64,000 nucleotides of DNA. It comes from Lentibacillus sp. JNUCC-1 (GTDB taxonomy: Bacteria > Bacillota > Bacilli > Bacillales > Amphibacillaceae). Shown here piece after piece: positions 50,748 to 60,209 of this stretch. Below the pieces are notes generated by a model that made no database searches, was not told the DNA's origin, and saw only the letters and a list, made by a program, of their open reading frames with translations. Numbering within the stretch: position 1 is the first letter of the stretch; every line of letters begins with the position of its first letter. Location of the stretch: the NCBI RefSeq assembly GCF_009741735.1, contig NZ_WHOH01000003.1:620001-684000 (forward strand). Reading direction: 5' to 3'. The position numbers and the translations under genes are program-made.

Positions 50748-52942
50748 ATGATTGAACGTTTAAGACAATTTTTTAATGAACAAGATACGAAGCCATTATC
50801 TGTCCATGAACTGGAAGAAAAGCTGGAGGTAAATGAAGCAGCAGACTTCAAGGAACTTGTCAAAGCCTTGAATACACTTGAAGAAAGTGGCGAACTGGTC
50901 AGAACACGTAAGAACCGTTTTGGTGTGCCGGAAAAAATGAACCTGATCCGCGGCCATATCCAGATGCATGCCAAGGGATTTGCTTTTCTGATTCCTGACG
51001 AGGAGGGACGGTCTGACATATATATCCATCATACAGATCTCGCTTCAGCTATGAATAAAGATAAAGTTCTCGTTCGGATAGAGAAGACGGATGATACACG
51101 AGGACGTCCAGAGGGACAGTCATCCGTGTGCTTGAACGCGCCGTCCATCAGGTAGTTGGCACATTTGAAGATGCTGGTTCGTTCGGATTTGTCATAGCGG
51201 ATGACAAAAGAATTCCCAATGATATCTTTATACCGGAACATATGAAGCACGGGGCTGTGACAGGTCATAAGGTCATTGCTCAAATCACGAAATACCCTGA
51301 AGGGCGTATGAGTGCAGAAGGAGAGATTTCTAATATTCTCGGGCATAAAAATGACCCTGGTATCGACATCATTTCTATTATCCACAAACACGGAATTGCC
51401 ATTGATTTTCCGGAAGAGGTGATGGAAGCGGCCGCAGAAGTGCCAGATGAGATTTCAGAAAGTGATCTTGAGGGCCGTAAAGATCTGCGCAATGAAACAA
51501 TTGTAACGATCGATGGGGCCGATGCAAAGGATCTCGATGATGCCGTCTCCGTTCAAAAGTTGGACAACGGGAATTATAAGCTCGGTGTTTATATTGCTGA
51601 TGTGACCCATTATGTTCCTGAAGGCTCTCCAATTGATAAAGAAGCCTTTGAACGCGGGACAAGTGTGTATTTAGTAGACAGAGTTATTCCAATGATTCCC
51701 CACAGACTGTCAAATGGCATATGCTCACTGAACCCACAAGTCGATCGGCTGACACTAAGTTGCGAAATGGAAATTGATTCTACAGGAAAAGTTATCAACC
51801 ATGATATCTTTCCAGCTGTGATCAAAACAACCGAACGTATGACATACACGGATGTGAATAAAATTCTCGTGGACAAGGACGAGGAAGTGCGTAATCGGTA
51901 CAAGCCACTTGTTCCGATGTTTGAGCAAATGGAGAAACTCGCTGCCATTTTGAGGTCCAAGCGGATGGGCAGAGGCGCCATCGATTTCGATTTTAAAGAG
52001 GCTCAAGTTCTTGTAAACGAAAATGGCAAAGCAGAAGATGTGGTACTAAGAGAACGGCTTGTAGGTGAACGACTGATTGAAGAATTTATGCTTGCTGCCA
52101 ACGAGACCATTGCTGAGCATTTTCACTGGATGGATGTCCCATTTATCCATAGAATTCACGAGGATCCGGATGAGTCCAAGTTGCAGCATTTCTTTGAATT
52201 TCTTGCAGGACTTGGTTATACCGTTAAAGGAACAGCCAACGAGATTCATCCGCAGGCATTACAGAAGGTGATAGATGCAGCAGAAGGTAAGCCAGAAGAA
52301 ATGATTATTTCAAAACTGATGCTCAGATCTATGCAACAGGCGAAGTATGATCCAAAAAGTGTCGGCCATTTTGGTCTGGCAACAGACTTTTACACACATT
52401 TCACGTCCCCAATTCGCCGTTATCCGGATTTGATGGTACACCGCTTGATTCGTACGTACTTGATTAACAAGGACTTAACGGGTAAAACGATAGGCAAATG
52501 GAAGGACAATCTTCCGGAGATTGCAAGACACTCATCTGAAAAAGAGCGAGCTGCAGTCGATGCGGAACGTGAGACAGATGACTTGAAGAAAGCTGAGTAC
52601 ATGGAATCACGTATTGGTGAAGAATTTACTGGTGTGATCAGTTCAGTAACAAGTTTTGGTTTATTTGTGGAACTGGAAAACACGGTAGAAGGCCTTGTTC
52701 ATGTCAGCTATTTAACGGATGATTACTACCATTTTGATGACCGAAGTTATGCACTCATTGGAGAAGCAACGGGCAATGTCCTCAGAATCGGTGAAGAAGT
52801 TAGTGTTAAGGTCATCGGGGTGAATATTGACGAACATGTCGTTGATTTTGATCTTGTAGAAGCTCCCAATAGCAAAAAACAAAAGCGACCAGCGAAAAGC
52901 CGGAAAAAAGGTAAGCGGAAACCGAAAAAGAATCAATCTTAA
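50748..52942 (+). CDS. rnr: Ribonuclease R; frame broken by one missing base
   Basis: A 3'-5' exoribonuclease that degrades structured RNA and works with tmRNA-SmpB. ATG 50748 follows AAGGTGAACGG. The N-terminal helix-turn-helix and first cold-shock domain occupy the first 120 residues. The frame fails at GGG 51113-51115; one added G gives [13 protein letters not shown] and joins the rest, with catalytic RNB motifs ([25 protein letters not shown]) and a C-terminal S1 domain and basic tail ([19 protein letters not shown]). The rejoined length is about 731 residues. The break is in the region before the RNB core. Confidence 0.93.
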
Positions 52943-52950
52943 TGAATTCA

Positions 52951-52983
52951 AAAACCTGCCTCTCAAACGACGGGCAGGTTTTT
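52951..52983 (+). terminator. Rho-independent terminator after rnr
   Basis: AAAACCTGCC (52951-52960) pairs with GGCAGGTTTT (52973-52982). Confidence 0.88.
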
Positions 52984-53062
52984 GACTGCGGTCTTCAGAT
53001 TTTCATTGGCATTTACCAGCCCATTTGTTAAAATGTTCATACATACAGTAGGAGGAACCGAA

Positions 53063-53527
53063 ATGTCTAAAGGATTTGGAAAGACGCTCGCGCAAAATCG
53101 AAAAGCGTCGCACGATTATTTTATAGAAGAAACATTTGAGGCAGGTATTGTTCTGCAAGGGACAGAAATTAAATCGGTGCGGGCCGGGCGCATTAATCTA
53201 AAAGACTCGCATGCCATCATTGATCGCGGTGAAATTAAGCTGATCAACATGCACATCGCCCCCTATGATCAAGGCAATCGCTTTAATCATGATCCAACTA
53301 GAACCCGTAAACTGCTATTACACCGAAAAGAAATAGATAAATTGACGGGCTTGACTCAACAACAAGGATATACGGTTGTTCCGTTAAAAGTTTATATTAA
53401 GAATGGATTTGCCAAAGTATTGGTCGGTCTGGGTAAAGGTAAAAAGAAATATGACAAACGCGAAGATCTTAAGCGCAAGCAAATGAAACGCGATGTGGAT
53501 CGAGCCATAAAAGAACACATGAAATAA
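53063..53527 (+). CDS. smpB: SsrA-binding protein SmpB
   Basis: The 154-residue protein carries tmRNA to stalled ribosomes. The motif [18 protein letters not shown] and the [10 protein letters not shown] segment identify it, and the basic C-terminal tail ([19 protein letters not shown]) sits in the mRNA channel. ATG 53063 follows TAGGAGG; the frame extends 27 codons upstream over the rnr terminator without a site. ssrA lies 1.9 kb downstream behind one extra gene. Confidence 0.97.
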   Translation: MSKGFGKTLAQNRKASHDYFIEETFEAGIVLQGTEIKSVRAGRINLKDSHAIIDRGEIKLINMHIAPYDQGNRFNHDPTRTRKLLLHRKEIDKLTGLTQQQGYTVVPLKVYIKNGFAKVLVGLGKGKKKYDKREDLKRKQMKRDVDRAIKEHMK

Positions 53528-53541
53528 ATAAAGACCGTCAT

Positions 53542-53579
53542 AAAACCATCAGTCAGGCCTAGCTTAGACTGATGGTTTT
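53542..53579 (+). terminator. Rho-independent terminator after smpB
   Basis: AAAACCATCAGTC pairs exactly with GACTGATGGTTTT, followed by ATTAAAA. Confidence 0.85.
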
Positions 53580-53625
53580 ATTAAAATCTTTCGGGGTACA
53601 TATCGTTAACAAGGAGGAATGCGGA

Positions 53626-55299
53626 ATGGCTGAAGAAACTTGATTTGATTGCAGAGAAGATCTGCTTGCAATGACGAAACGGCTTGTCACGATTGAAAGC
53701 ATTGTAAACACTGAGGGTGAAAAGGTGATTGCGCATACGTTGCATACGATCATTTCTTCACTTCCTTATTTTAAAGAGAATCCCGACCACGTTCTATTGG
53801 AGCAGACCACCAATGATGATTATGAACGCTATAATGTGCTTGCTTTTGTGAAAGGAACCAAAACACGATCCAATCGGACGGTGGTCCTGATGGGGCATAT
53901 GGATACTGTCGGCACCGATGATTTTAACAGACAGCAGGAATTGGCAACCGACCCGGATGCATGGATGAATGCATTGAAGGGAGATGACTATTTGTCCGAT
54001 TCGGTTCAAGAACAGCTGGCTTCAGGTGATTGGTTGTTTGGCAGGGGTGTACTTGATATGAAGAGCGGACTTGCAAGCAATCTTCATTTATTGAGTTACT
54101 ATGCTGAGCACCCTGAAGAACTTGAAGGCAATTTAGTGTTGCTGTCTGAATGTGATGAGGAAGACAGCTCACACGGGGTGCTATCTGCAGCAGATACACT
54201 CCTCAGATGGCAGCAGGAGCACGGATTCCATTATGCCGCAGCGATAAACAGTGATTTTGTAGCCCCGCAATATGATGGCGATGATCACCGCTATGTCTAT
54301 AAGGGCACCATTGGCAAATTGCTTCCTTCTTTTTTGATAACAGGTGAGGAAACACATGTCGGCTCTTGTTTCGGAGGGCTTGATCCAAATTTTATAGCAG
54401 CTGAATTGACGCGGCAAATCAGCTATAATCCAAATTTGTGTGATAGAGCACAAGGAGAAATGACGGTACCGCCTGTGTCACTGAAACAAATGGACCTAAA
54501 ACCATCTTATTCTGTTCAAACGGCATTATCAGCATTGGTATATTATAACTTCTTCACGCATTCGTGGTCACCACAAAAAGTGCTTGAAATCTTAAAGAAA
54601 GAAGCAGAAACAGCTTTTCAAAATGCACTCCAGACTTTTGAAGAGCGCTACCGGGCTTATTGCGATGCTAGTGGTCAACCTTACCAAGATATCCCATGGG
54701 AGCCGCGGGTGTTTTTATATGAAGAAATGGAGCATATGTTAATTGAAGCACATGGGCAAGCTTTTATTGATCACATGAATGCATTTAAACAAGATCTGAT
54801 GTATGATGATACACTCGACATCAGGATGTTTGCTGCCCGAGTTGCAGAGGAAGCCTGGACGTGGATGGAGGACAAAAGCCCCGCTATATTCTTGTTTTAT
54901 TCAACCTTGTATTCACCTAGAGTTGAATTGAAAGGAGAAAGTGAGGATGAACGTCGACTCCTGAAAGCACTCGATGAGAGTGTTGAAGCCGTACAGCCGC
55001 ACTATGAACATCCTATTACAGTCCGTAATTTTTTCCCGCATATTTCAGATATGAGTTTTTTGGCGATAAGTGATACGGAAGATGAGATTAAGGCGGTTTC
55101 AGCGAATAATCCAGCCTGGGGAACCAAACATAAAGTTGATTATGAAAAAATACGGCAGCTGAATATACCGGTTCTCAATATCGGTCCGTATGGTATGGAC
55201 GGTCACAAAAAGATGGAACGCATGGAAATGACCTACTCATTTGAAATCCTGCCCAACTTGACCAATAAAGTGATTCAAAAAGTACTTGGAAAGGTATGA
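53626..55299 (+). CDS. M20-family metallopeptidase (RocB-like), with in-frame TGA near the start
   Basis: A zinc peptidase or deacylase of the M20 family. Metal and catalytic motifs are LMGHMDTVGT, GRGVLDMKSGLA and ECDEEDSSHG. A 542-residue protein runs from ATG 53671, but no ribosome-binding site stands before it. AAGGAGG at 53611-53617 is well placed for ATG 53626, from which MAEET is followed by TGA (53641-53643) and then FDCREDLLAMTKRL in the same frame. One base change (for example TGG) would give a 557-residue protein. It resembles B. subtilis RocB in general form; the substrate is not known. Confidence 0.82.
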
Positions 55300-55313
55300 C
55301 AGCCGTCCAAGGG

Positions 55314-55341
55314 TTGATTTTTACGCTGTATATGCTATAAT
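55314..55341 (+). promoter_or_regulatory. ssrA promoter
   Basis: TTGATT (55314-55319) and TATAAT (55336-55341) are 16 bases apart, with an extended TGC before the -10. It lies about 60 bases before the mature 5' end of tmRNA. Confidence 0.75.
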
Positions 55342-55402
55342 AGATCATGTCAGATGATCGATATTGAAGTTCGACTTGATCCTCAGACGTTACTCATTTT
55401 AT

Positions 55403-55761
55403 GGGGACGTTACGGATTCGACAGGGATAGGTCGAGCTCAGGTTGCGCGTCGAGGTTACGACTCGTAAAACGTTATCGCCAATAATAACTGGCAAACAAG
55501 AAGATTACTCTTTAGCAGCTGCGTAAGCACTGCTAAAGGATCCTTTCTGCTATTGCCCGTGTAGCAGCTGAAGGGTCTCAAATGAAACGGGCTATACCAC
55601 CATCCGCTGTTCGAGGATGATGGTTGAAACCAATCGAACTAGCTGCACGGAAGCCTGTCGGTAGGCTGAAGTGACAGCGAATGATAATATATCGACTATG
55701 CGTGTAGAAGCCTGAGTGCCGATATCTCTGGACGCGGGTTCGACTCCCGCCGTCTCCACCA
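55403..55761 (+). ncRNA. ssrA: Transfer-messenger RNA (tmRNA)
   Basis: The 5' end GGGGACGTTACGGATTCGAC and the 3' end with GGTTCGACTCCCGCCGTCTCCACCA form the tRNA-Ala-like part, with encoded CCA. The tag frame is at 55491-55526: (A)GKQEDYSLAAA then TAA, ending in the usual AAA-type degron. tmRNA frees stalled ribosomes with SmpB and tags the peptide for ClpXP. Total length is 359 bases, normal for Bacillales. Confidence 0.97.
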
Positions 55762-55783
55762 ATACATAATTGGTGGTTTTTTT
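55756..55783 (+). terminator. Terminator of ssrA
   Basis: CCACCAAT pairs with ATTGGTGG around ACATA and is followed by seven T. It uses the CCACCA end of the tmRNA as part of the stem. Confidence 0.85.
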
Positions 55784-55867
55784 ATGGGCAAAAATCGTCC
55801 TATTAGGGTACTATGAACAGTCAATGGAGCCAAGTGGTAAACTCTCTTGGAAACAGCACGGAGCGAG

Positions 55868-56027
55868 TGTGCATATCTGAGATTGAATGTGCAAATCCGT
55901 GATTGGGTGTGCATATCTGAGATTGAGTGTGCAAATCCGAGATTGAATGTGCAAATCCGAGATTGAATGTGCAAATCCGTGATTGGGTGTGCATATCTGA
56001 GATTGAATGTGCAAATCCGGGATCGAG
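55868..56027 (+). repeat. 20-bp tandem repeat, eight units, downstream of ssrA
   Basis: Units start every 20 bases from 55868, with consensus TGTGCAAATCCGAGATTGAA and two variants (CATATCTGAG; CCGTGATTGGG). The stretch 55784-56150 has no credible gene. Minus-strand open frames through the repeat lack start signals and reflect its stop-free composition. Confidence 0.93.
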
Positions 56028-56169
56028 CATGATATCCGGGGCTGTGCACGCATATAAGTTTGACTTCCCGATCAGTTTTCAGTACGTCGTATTTTGTTCT
56101 GGCTAATCATTAAGGTTATAATGATAAGAGCAATATGCTGGAGGCATATACATACAAGGAGGTCTTTTT

Positions 56170-57222
56170 TTGTCTACTTATCCAAACACAGAAGAAACCA
56201 TTGGCTTAATTAAGCAGCTTGTTTCGATTCCGAGTCCATCTGGTTATACCACTCGAGTTATTGACTTTGTCGAGGATTATTTTAAAGAGTTGAACGTTGA
56301 GACGTATCGGAACCGTAAAGGCGGGCTTATTGCAACTTTACCCGGGCAAGATACAGGCAAGCATCGGATGTTGACGGCACATGTTGATACGCTTGGGGCG
56401 ATGGTGAAAGAAGTGAAAGCGAGCGGGCGGCTTAAGATCGATCTTATTGGAGGGTTTAAGTACAACTCGATTGAAGGGGAATACTGTACCATACATACGG
56501 CTGACGGTAATTCGTTGACAGGTACCATTCTCATGCATCAGACATCTGTTCATGTTTATAAAGATGCCGGGAAAGCAGAACGAAACCAGGAAAATATGGA
56601 AGTGCGCATTGATGCAAAAGTGGAAAATGCCGAAGACGTGCGTGCACTTGGGGTTGAAGTAGGTGATTTTGTGTCGTTCGATCCACGGGTAGAAACAACA
56701 GGTAATGGCTTTATTAAATCGCGTCACCTTGATGACAAAGCAAGTGTTGCGATTCTAATGCAACTTGCAAAGCACCTGAAAACAGAAAATAAAACCCTGC
56801 CATATACAACCCATTTCCTCATTTCAAATAACGAAGAAATCGGCTATGGAGGAAATTCCAATATTACACCTGAAACGGTCGAATATCTTGCTGTTGACAT
56901 GGGTGCGATGGGTGATGGGCAATCCACAGATGAATACACCGTTTCGATTTGTGTGAAAGATGCGAGCGGCCCTTATCATTTGGGACTGCGCAACCATCTT
57001 GTTAATCTTGCTAAATCAAATGGCATTGGCTATCAGTTGGACATCTATCCATATTACGGATCAGATGCCTCTGCTGCCATCAAGGCAGGTCACGATATCG
57101 TTCACGGTCTTATCGGGCCAGGTATCGACTCGTCTCATGCATTTGAACGCACGCATGAAACATCGCTGCAATGCACCGAAAGCTTACTTTATCACTACAT
57201 CCAGTCCGATATGGCCATATAA
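56170..57222 (+). CDS. M42-family glutamyl aminopeptidase/endoglucanase-like metallopeptidase
   Basis: A 350-residue cocatalytic zinc aminopeptidase. Metal-binding motifs are TAHVDTLGAM, RHLDDKASV, NNEEIGYGG, AVDMGA and a C-terminal histidine in DSSHAFERTH. Family members form large tetrahedral dodecamers that trim peptides. The start is TTG 56170, seven bases after AAGGAGG. It stands alone between ssrA and the hlyIII gene. Confidence 0.9.
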   Translation: MSTYPNTEETIGLIKQLVSIPSPSGYTTRVIDFVEDYFKELNVETYRNRKGGLIATLPGQDTGKHRMLTAHVDTLGAMVKEVKASGRLKIDLIGGFKYNSIEGEYCTIHTADGNSLTGTILMHQTSVHVYKDAGKAERNQENMEVRIDAKVENAEDVRALGVEVGDFVSFDPRVETTGNGFIKSRHLDDKASVAILMQLAKHLKTENKTLPYTTHFLISNNEEIGYGGNSNITPETVEYLAVDMGAMGDGQSTDEYTVSICVKDASGPYHLGLRNHLVNLAKSNGIGYQLDIYPYYGSDASAAIKAGHDIVHGLIGPGIDSSHAFERTHETSLQCTESLLYHYIQSDMAI

Positions 57223-57224
57223 GT

Positions 57225-57257
57225 AAAAAGCGTTTGGCTGCAAGCCAAACGCTTTTA
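57225..57257. terminator. Bidirectional terminator between M42 peptidase and hlyIII genes
   Basis: AAAAGCGTTTGGC pairs with GCCAAACGCTTTT, with A- and T-runs on both sides, serving both convergent genes. Confidence 0.9.
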
Positions 57258-57262
57258 TCCGT

Positions 57263-57913
57263 TTATAGGACATATCCATATATACATATAAAGTGGAAAA
57301 GGGTACCAAACATGATGAAAATATGAAAAACTTCATGGAAGCCCATATGCTTGAATTCCAAGAACTTCGGTTTAAGCCAGTAAATAATGCCGCCAATGGT
57401 ATAAAAGACACCACCCAAAACTAGAAAAACCATTCCCGCTGTTCCGATCGCCGGAGCAAGAGACGGACTGAAGAATACAACGATCCAGCCCATAATGATG
57501 TACAAGGCCGTTGATAACCATCTTGGTGCATGGAACCATATAAGTTTGAAAATCACGCCCATAATGGCTAATCCGTTGATAACACTAAATAATACCCAAC
57601 CGGTTGTGGTGCCGTTTAAGCTGATCAGACAGAAGGGTGTATAAGTCCCTGCGATCAAAACAAAGATCATAGAGTGGTCCATCCGTCTTAAAAAGGCTAT
57701 CACATGATCTCGTGCGATAACCATATGATACGTTGCTGAAGCTGAATATAACAAGATCATACTCACCCCGAAAATAATTACAGCAGTTAAGGCAAGAATA
57801 GAATCTGTCGTTGTGCTTGCTTTGATTGTCAAGGCCACCAGGCCAAAAATAGATAAAACAGCTCCAAGTAAATGGGTTAAACCGTTAATGGGTTCACGAA
57901 TGTACATGCCCAA
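57263..57913 (-). CDS. Hemolysin III family (PAQR) membrane protein
   Basis: A 216-residue protein with seven membrane helices. The N-terminus REPINGLTHLLGAVLS and inner motifs SATYHM, DHSMIFVLIAGTYTP and HEVFHIFIMFGTLFHF give the conserved His, Ser and Asp residues of the YqfA/HlyIII family. It may be a membrane hydrolase of the CREST group. TTG 57913 follows AAAAGGAG, and ATG 57907 is also possible. The toxin name is historical. Confidence 0.9.
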   Translation of the reverse strand: MGMYIREPINGLTHLLGAVLSIFGLVALTIKASTTTDSILALTAVIIFGVSMILLYSASATYHMVIARDHVIAFLRRMDHSMIFVLIAGTYTPFCLISLNGTTTGWVLFSVINGLAIMGVIFKLIWFHAPRWLSTALYIIMGWIVVFFSPSLAPAIGTAGMVFLVLGGVFYTIGGIIYWLKPKFLEFKHMGFHEVFHIFIMFGTLFHFICIYGYVL

Positions 57914-58046
57914 GTTATCAACTCCTTTTTGTATGTAGTTATTGAAACTATGTATTATAATACTATCATATCATGACGTGGTCAAGGTTTACGCAGATCT
58001 TTTTTTTACGTATAATATATGCTAAATAATATGATGGGGGCTTAGC

Positions 58047-58634
58047 ATGAGAAAATGGGAAACATTAATAGATGAGTTGCAGCTTGAGAACAGGCTTGCT
58101 TTAGAAGATATTCCCGATGTCGATTTATATATGGATCAAGTCATTCAGCTTTTTGAGAAAAAATTTGCGAGTTCAAAGCGTAATGAAGATGAAAAAGTAC
58201 TGACGAAAACGATGATCAATAACTATGCTAAAGGGCAATTGTTTATCCCGATCAAAAACAAACGCTATACCAAAAATCATATCATGTTGATTAGCATGAT
58301 CTATCAATTAAAAGGTGCTTTGTCGATTAAAGATATTAAGCAGCTTTTGTATCAACTCAATGATAAAATTACAGATGATGATTTTCAATTGGAGGATTTA
58401 TATGAAGGGTATCTCGAATTAGCGAAAGAAAACGCTGATCATTTTAAAGAAGATGTTATGACACGCGCGGAAGATGTCGTTGACGAACTGGACGCATTAA
58501 AAGAAGATGATGACGTTGAGTATCTTGAACGTCTGCTTATGGCTGCCTCATTCGTCAATATGAGCAATTTATACCGCAGAGCAGCTGAAAAACTTGTTGA
58601 TGATATGGATATGCCTCAGGAAAAACAAAAATAA
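58047..58634 (+). CDS. DUF1836 domain protein
   Basis: A 195-residue acidic, helical, soluble protein. Residues about 20-125 match the DUF1836 pattern (DVDLYMDQVIQLFEKK; LTKTMINNYAKGQLFIPIKNKRY; YQLKGALSIKDIKQLL), which resembles a MerR-like winged helix. ATG 58047 follows GATGGGGGC. It is 17 bases before sppA. Function is unknown. Confidence 0.85.
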   Translation: MRKWETLIDELQLENRLALEDIPDVDLYMDQVIQLFEKKFASSKRNEDEKVLTKTMINNYAKGQLFIPIKNKRYTKNHIMLISMIYQLKGALSIKDIKQLLYQLNDKITDDDFQLEDLYEGYLELAKENADHFKEDVMTRAEDVVDELDALKEDDDVEYLERLLMAASFVNMSNLYRRAAEKLVDDMDMPQEKQK

Positions 58635-58651
58635 GGGAGAGACGTATACAG

Positions 58652-59650
58652 ATGATGACTGGAAAAAGGTGGATCGCTTTAGGCCTTGCTGCATTCTTGC
58701 TTGTAGTGTCTGTTGTATTTCAAATGGTGGCAAGTGTGTTTACCACAGATTTGGAAGCGTTGCTGAATACGAATAAAAAACCATTTGAAGAGGTAACGAT
58801 CGAATCAGGCGCTTCAGGAAATAAAATAGCCGTTCTCGAATTAAACGGCGTTATTCAGGATACAGGTGGTGGATCTGTTCTTAATGCTGCTTCTTATCAG
58901 CATGACCGATTTTTAAAAATGATTGAAGCTGCCGGAGAGGATCGTCAAACAGACGGGTTGATTATCAGAGTCAATTCTCCGGGGGGCGGCGTCGTTGAGA
59001 GTGCTGAAATTCATGATAAAATTGTGGACCTCAAGAAAAAATATGACAAGCCTGTTTATATTTCGATGGGGAATACTGCTGCTTCCGGCGGGTATTACAT
59101 ATCGGCTCCAGCTGATAAAATCGTAGCCCATCCGGCCACATTAACCGGATCGATCGGTGTGATTATGGAGAGTATAAATGTCGCTGAGCTTGCGGATGAA
59201 TTTGGCATTGATGTGAATACGATTAAAAGCGGGGAATTTAAAGATATCATGTCTCCGACTAAGAAAATGACCGATAAAGAGCGTCAAATTTTGCAAACAA
59301 TGGTGGATGAACTGTATGGGGAATTTGTGAATGTAATCGTTGAAGGACGAGATATGGATGAACAAAAAGTGAGAGAGCTTGGAGACGGCCGCGTATATAC
59401 GGGAACACAAGCAAAAAATAACGGCCTCGTCGATTCACTCGGAAATCTGGAAGATACGATTGAGATGATGAAAGACGACCATAATCTAGATGATGCAACT
59501 ATCGTGGAGTACAAAACAGGGCAAAACTTTTCACAGTTGATCGGCATGACGACCAGCAAATTAATTGGCAGAGATGACGAAATATCAGGCGTGCTGGATT
59601 TGATCAGAGATTCTTCAGGTCCAAGAGCGATGTATTTATATGCAGAATAA
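58652..59650 (+). CDS. sppA: Signal peptide peptidase SppA
   Basis: A 332-residue membrane-anchored serine-lysine protease that degrades signal peptides. One N-terminal helix (LGLAAFLLVVSVVFQMV) is followed by the S49 domain: nucleophile serine in GNTAASGGYYIS near residue 147 and general-base lysine in IKSGEFKDIMSPT near 199. ATG 58652 follows AAGGGAGAG. The sppA-yteJ pair is conserved with B. subtilis. Confidence 0.94.
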   Translation: MMTGKRWIALGLAAFLLVVSVVFQMVASVFTTDLEALLNTNKKPFEEVTIESGASGNKIAVLELNGVIQDTGGGSVLNAASYQHDRFLKMIEAAGEDRQTDGLIIRVNSPGGGVVESAEIHDKIVDLKKKYDKPVYISMGNTAASGGYYISAPADKIVAHPATLTGSIGVIMESINVAELADEFGIDVNTIKSGEFKDIMSPTKKMTDKERQILQTMVDELYGEFVNVIVEGRDMDEQKVRELGDGRVYTGTQAKNNGLVDSLGNLEDTIEMMKDDHNLDDATIVEYKTGQNFSQLIGMTTSKLIGRDDEISGVLDLIRDSSGPRAMYLYAE

Positions 59651-59659
59651 GGAGGTCTT

Positions 59660-60157
59660 ATGATGAGTATTCATGATGGTACTTATGATGCTTCTATAAT
59701 GTCGGAAGAACATCAGGCCACGAGAGATGTGATGCGATATGCTGGATTCTGGATGCGTTTTTGGGCTTATCTGGCAGATCTTCTGGTTATTGCAGGTTTA
59801 AGCACTTTACTTATTGGCCCAATAAATTTACTGATTGATTTAAGGGAAATCACCATAGGGTTCTGGACAACGGCCGGTGTGCTCGGGTCGGTGATTTTTT
59901 ACGCCTATTTTTTACTAATGACACGCTATTTCGGGCAGACATTAGGCAAGATGATCTTCGGCTTACGCGTGATCAGCACAAACGGTGGGCGGCCTGCATG
60001 GGGAGATTTGATTTTTAGGGAAGTTATCGGGAGATTTATCTATCGCGTGTTTTTAGTGATGCATGTTTTGTATATTGTTGTGGCTTTCACTAAAAATAAA
60101 GATGGTTTGCATGATATGGTTGCCAACACACATGTTATTTATGAAAGGCATCGATGA
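59660..60157 (+). CDS. yteJ: RDD family membrane protein (YteJ-like)
   Basis: A 165-residue protein with an RDD domain: AGFWMRFWAYLADLLVIAG (first helix with Arg and Asp), a second helix, and GQTLGKMIFGLRVIS before a third. The start is ATG 59660 or 59663 after AAGGAGG. It is 9 bases behind sppA. In B. subtilis YteJ and SppA act against the lantibiotic-like effects of cell envelope stress; transfer of this role is inferred. Confidence 0.88.
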   Translation: MMSIHDGTYDASIMSEEHQATRDVMRYAGFWMRFWAYLADLLVIAGLSTLLIGPINLLIDLREITIGFWTTAGVLGSVIFYAYFLLMTRYFGQTLGKMIFGLRVISTNGGRPAWGDLIFREVIGRFIYRVFLVMHVLYIVVAFTKNKDGLHDMVANTHVIYERHR

Positions 60158-60167
60158 GAAAAATGAT

Positions 60168-60209
60168 AAAAATGAGGCGTTTCCTCGGTGGGGGAAGGCC
60201 TCATTTTTT
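60168..60209. terminator. Hairpin between convergent yteJ and exporter genes
   Basis: AAAATGAGGC pairs with GCCTCATTTT, followed by TTT on the plus strand. It overlaps the end of the minus-strand gene. Confidence 0.8.

Noticed and set aside
55696..56053. Three overlapping minus-strand open frames over the repeat after ssrA
   Set aside because: They cover the 3' end of tmRNA and the minisatellite, with no start signals.
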